NCBI RefSeq assembly: GCF_007280555.1 | Contig: NZ_VKDB01000001.1 | Location: 310,001-374,000, forward strand | Length of the DNA: 64,000 nucleotides | Direction: 5' to 3' | Source: Deinococcus detaillensis | GTDB lineage: Bacteria; Deinococcota; Deinococci; Deinococcales; Deinococcaceae | In this document: piece after piece, positions 18,562-27,838 of the stretch | How the letters are laid out: every line of letters starts with the position of its first letter | Numbering within the stretch: position 1 is the first letter of the stretch | The notes under the pieces: model-generated | Seen by the model: only the letters and a program-made list of their open reading frames with translations | Database searches by the model: none | What the model was told of the DNA's origin: nothing | Translations under genes and position numbers: made by a program

Positions 18562-19206
18562 ATGACGGAGCACTTGCTGCACTGGCTGGGGACGCTCAAC
18601 CCGCAGGTCGTCCATTTGGTGAACGCCTTGCTGCTGCTACTGGAAGGCATCGGGCTGCCCTTTATTCCTTATGAAGCCAGCATGTTGGCGCTGGGTTTAA
18701 TGATTCAGGGCCACGACACCACACTTTGGGAATCGATTTTGTTCGGCACCATCGGCAATACCATCGGCAACCTGATCGGCTACTACATCGGGCCGCGCGG
18801 GATCAAGCTGATTCCCAAAAAAGCGCAGCAGAAGCTGGGCCTGACCCAAATTCAGAACATGCTGACCCAGTACGGCCCGTGGATGGCCGTCATCAGCCGC
18901 TGGTTCGGGCCGTTCAGAACGCTGTTTATTTTGTATGCCCGTGAAGCTGGCCTCAAGCCCTTGCCGTATATCGCCTGCTCTTTTCTTGGGGCGTTGTCCT
19001 GGACGGCGGTGTGGCAAATTGGGATGTGGCTGGGCGGAGTGGCCTTTATTGCGGTCTGGCACCGGTATCAAATCTACGGCCTGGTCGGGCTGGTGGTTCT
19101 CAGCGTTCCCGCTTACTTTATTTATAAAGCAGTCAAGAAAGCACGCGGTGAGGTCAACACAGCGCAGCAAAGCCGTGAAGAAGCCAGGACAGAGCAGGAG
19201 TTGTAA
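18562..19206 (+). CDS. DedA/SNARE-associated family membrane protein
   Basis: 214 residues with several membrane spans. The motifs EGIGLPFIPYEASMLALG, GNTIGNLIGYYIGPRG and SRWFGPFRTLFILYAREAGL mark the DedA/TMEM41 family, some of whose members flip phospholipids or undecaprenyl phosphate. Co-transcription with psd (8-bp gap) fits a phospholipid role. The C-terminal tail is charged and cytoplasmic-looking. Confidence 0.9.
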   Translation: MTEHLLHWLGTLNPQVVHLVNALLLLLEGIGLPFIPYEASMLALGLMIQGHDTTLWESILFGTIGNTIGNLIGYYIGPRGIKLIPKKAQQKLGLTQIQNMLTQYGPWMAVISRWFGPFRTLFILYAREAGLKPLPYIACSFLGALSWTAVWQIGMWLGGVAFIAVWHRYQIYGLVGLVVLSVPAYFIYKAVKKARGEVNTAQQSREEARTEQEL

Positions 19207-19240
19207 AAAGGCTTGGTCGTTTGCCTGAATAATTAATAAA

Positions 19241-19294
19241 AACTCCTCCCCTCTTCATTTGGAACGGCCATTCCGAACGAAGAGGGGAGGAGTT
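19241..19294. terminator. Strong terminator between DedA gene and CAP lipoprotein
   Basis: AACTCCTCCCCTCTTC (19241-19256) and GAAGAGGGGAGGAGTT (19279-19294) form a perfect 16-bp stem whose loop itself contains GGAA/TTCC. On the minus strand it is followed by a T-rich run (complement of 19230-19240), so it best serves the CAP gene; it may act on both strands. Confidence 0.85.
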
Positions 19295-19335
19295 GTGCTG
19301 GAAGAAGAGGGTCAATTCAGCAACATGCTTTGGCC

Positions 19336-20433
19336 TCAGCGTGGCGTGCCGAAGTCCTGCACCCAGTATTGTTTGTAGCTGCCGCCCTCGAAGTAGCCCA
19401 CCCCCAACTCTTTGAGAATGGGATTGAAGATATTTTTGCAGTGGCCGGGGCTGCTCAGCCAGCTGGCCATCACATCGGCGGGGGTCTGCTGGCCGGCGGC
19501 GATGTTCTCGGCCACGCTGCGCCACTGGTATCCGGCGGCGGTGATGCGCTGATCGAAGGTGCGGCCATCCGGGCTGGTGTGGTCAAAGTAGTTTTTGGTG
19601 GCCATATCAGCAGCGTGGGCCTGTGCCGTGCCGGCCAGCAGAGTGTTCCAGCTCAGGGCTGCTGCGGGCGGGTAAGCCACGCCGCCGCAATTTCCCCCCG
19701 CCGCGCGGGCCACGTTGACCAGGCGCAGCACTTCGGAAGTAAAGCCGCTGGTCGGCGTCGGCGCGGGGGCTGGAGTGGGAATTGGGGCTGGTACGGGCGG
19801 CGGAGCAATTGGAGTGGGTGTGGGAGCTGGCGCAGGTGGGGTGGGCGCGGGGGCTGGAGGCGCGACCGGAGTAGGTGTAGGAGCTGGCGCTGGCGGTGTG
19901 GGCGTAGGGGCCGGGGTAGGTGTGGGAGCTGGCACAGGTGGCGTGGGAGTCGGAGGCACTACTGGAGCGGGCGCGACTGGCGCAGGTGGAGCGGGAGCAA
20001 TTGGTTGCGCGGGCGGCTTGGGCGTGGCCATTGGGGGCGCTTGAACCGTGACTTCGAGGACATAATCGCGCTCGGGGTGGTCTTTCTGAACGATTCTGAC
20101 CTGCACCGCGCCGGGCTGGTACGCGCTCAGTAAGCCGCTCGCCGTGACTGCGACGATGCGGGGGTCGCTGCTTTGCCAACTCAGCAGCCCAGCCGCAGGC
20201 ACTTGGCCGCTGATGGTGACCGGGACTTGCAGGCTTTCGCCCACGCTGAGGCTCAGCGCTTTAGGCATGGTGGAAGTATCAAGGGCTGTGTCGGCAGCGG
20301 GGGCAGCGCTCCGGACAGCCACCGCAGGCTGAGCGCTTTGGTCAGAAGTCGGCGGGGCCGCCACCTGCGAACCACAAGCGGATAGAAAAAGCGCGGCCAT
20401 CACCAGTAAGCCGAGCTGTTGTTTAAACTTCAT
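19336..20433 (-). CDS. CAP/SCP-domain lipoprotein with Ig-like and Pro/Thr-repeat regions
   Basis: 365 residues. Lipobox LFLSAC puts the lipidated Cys near residue 20. Next come a Big2-like Ig domain (about 58-130; LLSWQSSDPRIVAVTASGLLSA), about 95 residues of PAPTPTP-type repeats, and a C-terminal CAP domain (LVNVARAAGG, SWNTLLAGTAQAHAADMA, HTSPDGRTFDQR, VAENIAAG, WLSSPGHCKNI). It is likely a cell-surface protein with the CAP domain held away from the membrane by the repeat. Start at ATG 20433: TAAAGT (complement of 20440-20445) with TTGTCC 17 nt upstream gives a leaderless start there. Confidence 0.9.
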   Translation of the reverse strand: MKFKQQLGLLVMAALFLSACGSQVAAPPTSDQSAQPAVAVRSAAPAADTALDTSTMPKALSLSVGESLQVPVTISGQVPAAGLLSWQSSDPRIVAVTASGLLSAYQPGAVQVRIVQKDHPERDYVLEVTVQAPPMATPKPPAQPIAPAPPAPVAPAPVVPPTPTPPVPAPTPTPAPTPTPPAPAPTPTPVAPPAPAPTPPAPAPTPTPIAPPPVPAPIPTPAPAPTPTSGFTSEVLRLVNVARAAGGNCGGVAYPPAAALSWNTLLAGTAQAHAADMATKNYFDHTSPDGRTFDQRITAAGYQWRSVAENIAAGQQTPADVMASWLSSPGHCKNIFNPILKELGVGYFEGGSYKQYWVQDFGTPR

Positions 20434-20439
20434 TGACAT

Positions 20440-20468
20440 ACTTTATTTAAGCGTACCTTGGTGGACAA
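20440..20468 (-). promoter_or_regulatory. Promoter of the CAP lipoprotein gene
   Basis: On the minus strand TTGTCC (20463-20468), a 17-nt spacer and TAAAGT (20440-20445) end 6 nt before ATG 20433. Confidence 0.6.
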
Positions 20469-20684
20469 TGCCATGAAAAACACTCCAAGAAATGCAGATT
20501 TTTGCGAAATTCTTAAAAAAACTATGACAGGTTTATAACAAATTCCCGCAATGAAGCCGCGTCGCTTCGGCAAAGAACCCGACGTGACCGTAGTGTAACC
20601 TAACTAACTTTAGGAATTGGGGGGGTGTGTCTAGATTTATGGCAAAAATGTGTGGCACAGTACGAAGATTGTCACTAAAGAAGA
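20469..20684. other. AT-rich intergenic region
   Basis: About 0.2 kb between the CAP promoter and the next terminator. It is noticeably AT-richer than its surroundings, with A and T runs and several -10-like words. I see no gene or RNA fold in it. Confidence 0.5.
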
Positions 20685-20710
20685 AAGGCCAAACGTGGCG
20701 GTTTGGCCTT
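20685..20710 (-). terminator. Terminator of the 150-residue protein gene
   Basis: AAGGCCAAAC (20685-20694) and GTTTGGCCTT (20701-20710) form a perfect 10-bp stem with a 6-nt loop. The minus-strand continuation is T-rich (TTCTTCTTTAG). Confidence 0.8.
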
Positions 20711-20744
20711 AGAACAGGTTGTCCACTGCTGAGCGAACTCAGGC

Positions 20745-21197
20745 TTAAGCTTTGATGCCCTTACCGCCTTGCAAGGTGCGCTCGACCGTCGCGGTCACTT
20801 CGGTCTCAAAGCGGCGCAGGTGCTCGCGCAGCCGGTTGAGTTCCACGCCGTCGAGGTCGGGCAACCACAACACGCTGCGGCCCAGCACGGCGAAAGCCAC
20901 TCTTTCCTCGTCGTCTTCGTCTTCGACCGGATCGAGCATTAAGGTGCCGTAATCGAGGCCCTGATTCATCAAATTCATGCCCATCAGCACGTCGGCAATG
21001 GCGTCTTCTTCCACGTAGAGATCGAGGTCGAGGTGCAGCCTCACCAGCACGCCGCCCTGCTCGTCGGCCTCGGCGTAAAGGGCCACTCGCGAATCCCCGT
21101 CCTGCACCAGTGCGCCTTCGTCCATCATCTCCACGCTCAGCCCGCTGCCCTTCAGGGACGCCACGATGCGTTGCAGCTCATTTAGGTTGCGGGTCAT
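20745..21197 (-). CDS. Conserved acidic protein of unknown function
   Basis: 150 residues, acidic, with alternating strands and a C-terminal helix (GVELNRLREHLRRFETEVTATVERTL). The strand pattern is reminiscent of YbjN/CesT-type chaperone folds or DUF2170, but I do not recognise a family motif. It is 72 bp from the RicT gene on the same strand and has its own terminator. Confidence 0.7.
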   Translation of the reverse strand: MTRNLNELQRIVASLKGSGLSVEMMDEGALVQDGDSRVALYAEADEQGGVLVRLHLDLDLYVEEDAIADVLMGMNLMNQGLDYGTLMLDPVEDEDDEERVAFAVLGRSVLWLPDLDGVELNRLREHLRRFETEVTATVERTLQGGKGIKA

Positions 21198-21269
21198 GCG
21201 GCGAAGTATAGCGCCTGTGAATGAAGCGCACTGAGTGGGTCAGTACAGCGCGGCAGGCGGCAGGAAACG

Positions 21270-22088
21270 TCAGTCTTTGCCGCTCTGGGCGCTGTCTTTG
21301 GCGGGTCTGAGTGCCGACACGGCCACGCCCTGCATATAGCCCGCGCCGTCCTCGCCCAGCACGTCTACGCTGGCGGTCAACGGGTGCAACTTGACCACTT
21401 TTCCGCACGCGCCGGACTCGGTGTGGCACACTCTGGCGTTTTTGCGCGGCATTTCTTTGAGGAGGTCAACGTACTGCGTGTGCTCGTATTGGAGGCAGCA
21501 CAGCAAGCGGCCACATGGCCCGCTGAGTTTTTCGGGATTGAGCGGCAACTGCTGGTCGCGGGCCATCCGGATGCTGACCGGCGCAAATTCTTGCAGGTGA
21601 TTCGACGAGCAGTTCTCGCGCCCGCACGCACCGAGCGCTCCGATAATCTGGGCTTGCTCACGTGGGCCGATGGCCACGAAATTGACTCTGGCTTTGGTCT
21701 GCTCGCGCAGGTCCTGAATCAGGTGGCTGAGTTCGAGGCGCTCCTCGGCGCTGTAGCTGACCGTAACCAAACTGCCGTCTAAGGTAAACTCCACCGCCAC
21801 GATTTTGACCGGCAGGGCGCGGTCACGGGCGCGGGCACGCAAAAACCACTTGAGGTCTTCGCCGGCCTGCTCCAGCCGGGTCCAGTCGCTGAGGTCTTCT
21901 TGGGTGGCGGCCCGCAAAATCATGCCGTAGCGGGCGCTGCCTTCCGGCTGAGCCGCGCCGCGCACGGTGGCGACTTCGGGGCCGCGTTTGCCCTGCACAA
22001 CCACTCGGCTGTTCACCGGGTGTTGGTTCTCGGTGAGCATAGAGTGAAGTTTGGGGCTGCGTTCAAAACGAATCGGCTGAATCCACAC
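21270..22088 (-). CDS. ricT: PSP1/RicT-family regulatory protein
   Basis: 272 residues. The PSP1 C-terminal domain contains the cysteine cluster GACGRENC...GPCGRLLCC, which in B. subtilis RicT (YaaT) helps hold iron-sulfur clusters in a complex that promotes RNase Y-dependent mRNA maturation. [16 protein letters not shown] and [19 protein letters not shown] are typical. I place the start at GTG 22088 ([14 protein letters not shown]), where conserved-looking sequence begins and a TAGGTT box lies just upstream; ATG 22040 is an alternative. Partners RicF and RicA are not in the window. Confidence 0.85.
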   Translation of the reverse strand: MWIQPIRFERSPKLHSMLTENQHPVNSRVVVQGKRGPEVATVRGAAQPEGSARYGMILRAATQEDLSDWTRLEQAGEDLKWFLRARARDRALPVKIVAVEFTLDGSLVTVSYSAEERLELSHLIQDLREQTKARVNFVAIGPREQAQIIGALGACGRENCSSNHLQEFAPVSIRMARDQQLPLNPEKLSGPCGRLLCCLQYEHTQYVDLLKEMPRKNARVCHTESGACGKVVKLHPLTASVDVLGEDGAGYMQGVAVSALRPAKDSAQSGKD

Positions 22089-22260
22089 GTTGAACCTAAG
22101 ATGACACGCCGGAGCGGCGGGCGTGGGGGGGCGGGTCACGAAGGAGCGGGGAAGAGGGAGCGTAGATTGTGAGGAAAGCCCCGCTTGCCGCCGCCTATGT
22201 GCCACCTGAACGCCGATCAAAGCGCCGCCACCGAGCGTGATCAACTCAAGGAGCGTGTTT

Positions 22261-23118
22261 ATGTCTCAAGCTGATTCTGCCCCGCCCAACACCAATCCCG
22301 ACGCCCCTGAACGCGCTTACAGCGACTTTACGCGGAGCCTGAGTTACGGCGACTACTTGCGGATCGATACCCTGACCAGCGCCCACCAGCCGGTGACGCA
22401 GGCGCACGACGAGCATTTGTTTATCGCCGTGCACCATATATCGGAAGTCTGGCTGAACCTGATCGTGCAGGAGTTGCGGGCGGCCATGACGCTACTCTCG
22501 GCAGGCGTGACCGACGCGCCGCTGAAGATGCTCAGCCGGGTGGTGCGGGCGCAGGAGCAGATGACCAACGCTTGGGAAGTGCTCAAAACCATGACGCCCG
22601 CCGATTACTTGCAGTTTCGCAGCGCGTTCGGGCGGGCCTCGGGTTTTCAGTCGGCGCAGTACCGGATGATGGAATTTTTGCTGGGCAACCGCAACGCCAC
22701 GTTGCTGCGCCCGCACCAGCACCGACCTGACCTCTACGGCCTGCTGGAAGCTGCCCTGAACGCGCCGAGCTTGTATGACCTGGCCCTGCGTCTGCTCTCC
22801 GAGCGCGGCTTAGCCATTGCGCCGAGCGTGCTGGAGCGCGACTTTGCCCAGCCCTACGTCCAAAATGACGAGGTGCTGGCCGCTTGGCTGACCGTCTACC
22901 GCGATCCTGAGCGCTACTGGGACGTGTACGAGCTGGCCGAGAAGCTGATTGACGTGGAAGATAACTTCCGGCGCTGGCGATTTAACCACCTGACCACCGT
23001 GGAGCGCACCATCGGCTTTAAGACCGGCAGTGGCGGTACCAGCGGCGTGGGGTATCTGCGAAAGGCGCTGGACACGGTGCTGTTTCCTGAGCTGTGGCAG
23101 GTGCGAACGGAGCTGTAG
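22261..23118 (+). CDS. kynA: Tryptophan 2,3-dioxygenase
   Basis: 285 residues, heme dioxygenase that opens the indole ring of tryptophan as the first step to kynurenine. [18 protein letters not shown], the His-bearing [45 protein letters not shown] and the C-terminal [13 protein letters not shown] loop are all present. ATG 22261 has an AAGGAG site; an in-frame ATG at 22237 does not. No other kynurenine-pathway gene is adjacent. Confidence 0.95.
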   Translation: MSQADSAPPNTNPDAPERAYSDFTRSLSYGDYLRIDTLTSAHQPVTQAHDEHLFIAVHHISEVWLNLIVQELRAAMTLLSAGVTDAPLKMLSRVVRAQEQMTNAWEVLKTMTPADYLQFRSAFGRASGFQSAQYRMMEFLLGNRNATLLRPHQHRPDLYGLLEAALNAPSLYDLALRLLSERGLAIAPSVLERDFAQPYVQNDEVLAAWLTVYRDPERYWDVYELAEKLIDVEDNFRRWRFNHLTTVERTIGFKTGSGGTSGVGYLRKALDTVLFPELWQVRTEL

Positions 23119-23138
23119 GCGGGGGGAGCAAGTGGCGC

Positions 23139-24389
23139 TCAGGCCCGCTTGAACGCCACCTGACCGCCTACAATCGTCAGCATCGGCCAGCCTTTCAAAT
23201 CCTGGCCTACCCAGGGGTTGAATTTGGCTTTGCTCTTGAAGGTGGCGGGGTCAACCGGGCGCACCGTCTCCAAATCCAGCAGGGTGAAGTCGGCGGGTTG
23301 CCTGGCTTCCAGACTCGGCGCGGGCCAGCCCAGCACGCGGGCCACGTCCACGGTTAGCAGTTCCACGATTTTTTGCAGGCCCAGTTCGGCCCCAAAGTTC
23401 GTCCATAGCAGCGGAAAGGCAATCTCGATGTAGGCGATGCCCGACGGTGCTTGCAATAGGTCGAGTTCCTTCTCGGCGCGGGTGTGCGGGGCGTGGTCGG
23501 TGGCGAGGCAGTCCACGCTGCCGTCTTTGAGGCCCGCCAGCAAAGCCTGGGCGTCACTTTGGGTGCGGAGCGGCGGCGCAACCTTGTAGACTGCGTCAAA
23601 GCTCCGCAGCGCTTCGTCGGTGAGCAGCAGGTGGTGGGGGCAGACCTCGCAGGTGATGTTGACGCCCTGCGCTTTAGCGGCCTTAACCAGCTCCAGAGCG
23701 CGGCCCGTAGACAGGTGCTGGATGTGCAGCCGCCCGCCGGTCATGCGGCAGATTTCAATATCACGGGCGATGCGGGCCGCTTCCGCCGCCGCCGGATTGC
23801 CGGGCAGCCCCAGCGCCTCGCTGACTGGCCCCTCGTTCATCACGCCGCCCGCCCGCAAGCTGGCGTCCTCGGCGTGCACGCTGACCACTTTGCCCAGCGA
23901 GTGCGCGTACTCCAGCCCCAGCCGCAGCGTGCGGGCGTTCTCGTTGGTGCGTCCGTCGTCGGTAAACACGGCGGCTCCGGCTTCGGCCAGCAGCGCGAGT
24001 TCGGCCAGTTGCTCGCCATCTTGTCCCCGTGTTAGGGCGGCGGCGGGGCGCAGGCGGGCAAAGCCGAGCGCGGCGGCCTTGTCGATCAAGGCACGGACGA
24101 TGGCGGGGTTATCGACCACCGGCACGGTGTTGGGCATACTGATGACCGTCCCGTAGCCGCCCGCAGCCGCAGCCGCGAGGCCTGAGGTGAGGTCTTCTTT
24201 TTGCTCCTGCCCCGGCTCGCGTAGGTGGGCATGCGGCTCGATGAAGGCGGGCACGATGGTCGCGCCGTTGCCGTCTAGGGTTTGGCCTTCAAGATTCAGA
24301 TTCCAACCTTTAATCAGGCCGTTTTCTATGGTCAAAGTTTCGGAGGTATTGGAGCTTGGGCGGCGGATGTTGGTGATGGTTAGTATCAT
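23139..24389 (-). CDS. pyrC: Dihydroorotase
   Basis: 416 residues, class I amidohydrolase that cyclises carbamoyl-aspartate in pyrimidine synthesis. Metal ligands are visible in EPHAHLREPG (near residue 52), VHAED, QHLSTGR and the catalytic Asp of CLATDHAPH. Last gene of the pyr operon, separated from pyrB by the metallophosphatase gene. A TGGAG site precedes the ATG. The N-terminal 30 residues are AT-rich in codon use, like the inserted gene before it. Confidence 0.95.
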   Translation of the reverse strand: MILTITNIRRPSSNTSETLTIENGLIKGWNLNLEGQTLDGNGATIVPAFIEPHAHLREPGQEQKEDLTSGLAAAAAGGYGTVISMPNTVPVVDNPAIVRALIDKAAALGFARLRPAAALTRGQDGEQLAELALLAEAGAAVFTDDGRTNENARTLRLGLEYAHSLGKVVSVHAEDASLRAGGVMNEGPVSEALGLPGNPAAAEAARIARDIEICRMTGGRLHIQHLSTGRALELVKAAKAQGVNITCEVCPHHLLLTDEALRSFDAVYKVAPPLRTQSDAQALLAGLKDGSVDCLATDHAPHTRAEKELDLLQAPSGIAYIEIAFPLLWTNFGAELGLQKIVELLTVDVARVLGWPAPSLEARQPADFTLLDLETVRPVDPATFKSKAKFNPWVGQDLKGWPMLTIVGGQVAFKRA

Positions 24390-24424
24390 TTGAACTCCAT
24401 AACATAGAGCGAGAACGATTATTT

Positions 24425-25096
24425 CTAATCGTCGTAAAAAATAATTCTTTTATTTTCTGCATCCCAGACGCAAAAGCGGACCGTTTTAGAACTGCCGAGA
24501 TCAAGATAAACAACGTGATCGTTGTTTAGATCTACAACAGGTTCTTTAAGAATAGAGTGCCCATGTACGGAATAAGTCAGTGCAGGAAAAAAGTTGGTAG
24601 GTAACGGGTGCAATCCCAGTTCTGGACTATCCCAGATGTAGCCATTATCCAAAATATTGTCCGCCGTGAGGCCCAAGCTGGGGCGGGCGGCATGGGCGCA
24701 GAGCATTTCACCTTCTACGCAATAAGGGCGAGCAAGCAGAGCAAAACGTTCCATATCCCGAATCAGTTCGGGCAGGCCTTCGGAGGCATCTTCATACTGA
24801 GACACCAGTTCGGCTTCCTCACTGCGGAACCAGTCTTCTCGTTGAGTTTCTTCAAGACGCAATCCCTCATCCCAGACCCAGTATTCGTGATTTCCCCAAA
24901 GTAAAGTTGCCCGGCCAGCTTCGGCCCAAGCTAGCGCCATTTGGAGACAGGTGCGCGAATCTGGCCCCCGGTGAATCAGATCGCCCAGCAGGATCAGAGA
25001 ACGGTCTGAGAAATGCTTGTCCACCCACACAAGGAATTGCGGGCAGCCATGTACATCTGGCACAACGATTGATTGTCTTACCCTGACGCTTTCCAA
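24425..25096 (-). CDS. Calcineurin-like metallophosphatase inserted in the pyr operon
   Basis: 223 residues. Metallophosphoesterase motifs in order: VPDVHGC, LGDLIHRGPDS, WGNHEYW, CAHAA and VHGHS. This resembles PrpE/ApaH-like Ser/Thr phosphatases or diadenosine polyphosphatases; the substrate cannot be read. It starts 4 bp after the pyrB stop and ends 35 bp before pyrC, so it is in the operon. Its base composition, especially the 3' third, is clearly AT-richer than pyrB and most of pyrC, suggesting later acquisition. Confidence 0.85.
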   Translation of the reverse strand: MESVRVRQSIVVPDVHGCPQFLVWVDKHFSDRSLILLGDLIHRGPDSRTCLQMALAWAEAGRATLLWGNHEYWVWDEGLRLEETQREDWFRSEEAELVSQYEDASEGLPELIRDMERFALLARPYCVEGEMLCAHAARPSLGLTADNILDNGYIWDSPELGLHPLPTNFFPALTYSVHGHSILKEPVVDLNNDHVVYLDLGSSKTVRFCVWDAENKRIIFYDD

Positions 25097-25100
25097 GGTC

Positions 25101-26667
<1,567 letters not shown>

Positions 26668-26780
26668 CTTGCTCCTTTTGGGCCTCACAGGGCCGCGTTA
26701 AAAGTGCGGAGGGGTTTGGATTGTCCGAACTTGGGGCGCTCGGGCCGCTTTGCAGCATAGCGCAGAAAGAGAAAGGGGTG

Positions 26781-27107
26781 TCAGGCAGCAGGGGGCTTTT
26801 GGGGACTTTGAAAGGTGCGCCACGTCGAGAAGCCGCCGACGAACAGCATCACCGCGATAAAGAAATAAACCCACACCGGCAAATCGTGTCCGGCCACCAG
26901 AACGTATAAATAAGCGCCGATAAAGAGCAGGCCGGTGATCAGCATCGGCAGCAGGGTAGAGCGCTTTTGCCGCCAGCGCCGCAGCCACCAAGCGCTTGAG
27001 ACGGCGAAGAAGGGCATGCTCCCAAAGTACAGCACCCCAAAAATCACTGGATTGACGCCGTAGCGCTCAGCCAGCGCGTTGACGGTCATCAGCAGGGATT
27101 CGAGCAT
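26781..27107 (-). CDS. Small membrane protein, unknown function
   Basis: 108 residues with three hydrophobic spans (about 17-35, 49-68, 71-90) and a basic loop (RRWRQKR) between the first two. The N-terminus LLMTVNALAERYGVNPVIFGVLYFG is distinctive; no family recognised. ATG 27107 follows TATAAG by a few nt, consistent with a leaderless start. Confidence 0.65.
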   Translation of the reverse strand: MLESLLMTVNALAERYGVNPVIFGVLYFGSMPFFAVSSAWWLRRWRQKRSTLLPMLITGLLFIGAYLYVLVAGHDLPVWVYFFIAVMLFVGGFSTWRTFQSPQKPPAA

Positions 27108-27130
27108 GGTTGAGCTTATAACGTGCCGCC

Positions 27131-27739
27131 TCAGCCCCGCCTCAACCGCCGCATATAAAACCACAGGCTCGTGGTGATCAGCCCCAAGCCGGGTATGCCG
27201 TAAGTTGCAGTTTGAGATGACGAGCCGTTTTGCTCAGCGTCGCGTCTGTTGCGTTCCATTTGCTTCAGGAGCTGATCGCTTTTGGCTTTCGCTGCTGCTC
27301 TGTCAGCCGTTCGCGCCGCCACATCAACAGCTTCGCCAGCGCACAGCATCAATTTGCCGCCCCCGTCACCGGCCCGCCACAGACCAAAAATATGCTTGCT
27401 TTCATTGTCGGCCCGCCACATCACGGTGGTGTCTTGTGGCTGTGGTTGCCCAACAGCCACCGCCTGAAGGCCCGCGCTGCTCAGCCAACTGTTGAGGCTT
27501 TGGGTCGCTGCGCCGCCATCTTGATACAGGAACAGAGCGTGATCTTGGCAAGTAATGCCTTGCTCATCGGCCATCTGATCAAAATACCCGCCTTTCCTCA
27601 GGCCGTTCATTTCAGCATTGAGTTCAACGTCTAAAGACTGGAGACTGGGCAAAGTGGTGGGCAAGCTCGGTGAGGCATAAGCCCAGCTCAGCGTGAGCAG
27701 CAGGGCGACGAACGGTTGACGTAAAGTGAAGCGGGACAT
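27131..27739 (-). CDS. Secreted protein with C-terminal sorting-like tail
   Basis: 202 residues. Signal peptide (about 1-22, ending AYA-S), a globular part with two Cys (ITCQDH, LMLCAGE), a charged helical stretch (AADRAAAKAKSDQLLKQMER) and a C-terminus GIPGLGLITTSLWFYMRRLRRG. That end, a short motif plus hydrophobic span plus Arg cluster, is laid out like exosortase- or rhombosortase-type sorting signals. TAAAGT ends 7 nt before ATG 27739. Family unknown. Confidence 0.65.
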   Translation of the reverse strand: MSRFTLRQPFVALLLTLSWAYASPSLPTTLPSLQSLDVELNAEMNGLRKGGYFDQMADEQGITCQDHALFLYQDGGAATQSLNSWLSSAGLQAVAVGQPQPQDTTVMWRADNESKHIFGLWRAGDGGGKLMLCAGEAVDVAARTADRAAAKAKSDQLLKQMERNRRDAEQNGSSSQTATYGIPGLGLITTSLWFYMRRLRRG

Positions 27740-27825
27740 GAATGTCACTTTAACCAAGTCGGTGTCAGCACCAAGTCTTTCTCCATTGGGGGCATTGCCC
27801 CGCTGTCTTTTCGCTCAACCCGCGC

Positions 27826-27831
27826 TACCCT
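27826..27831 (+). promoter_or_regulatory. -10 box of the ABC-F gene
   Basis: TACCCT ends 7 nt before GTG 27839; no ribosome site fits between. Another TANNNT leaderless start. Confidence 0.5.
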
Positions 27832-27838
27832 GCTGGCC

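Noticed and set aside
16740..19206. GCS2, psd and DedA as one functional operon
   Set aside because: psd has its own leaderless promoter and no functional link of GCS2 with phospholipid genes is known; only the psd-DedA pair looks coupled.
19715..20044. Plus-strand Gly/Val/Ala repeat protein of about 109 residues
   Set aside because: It is the exact antisense of the Pro/Thr repeat of the CAP lipoprotein.
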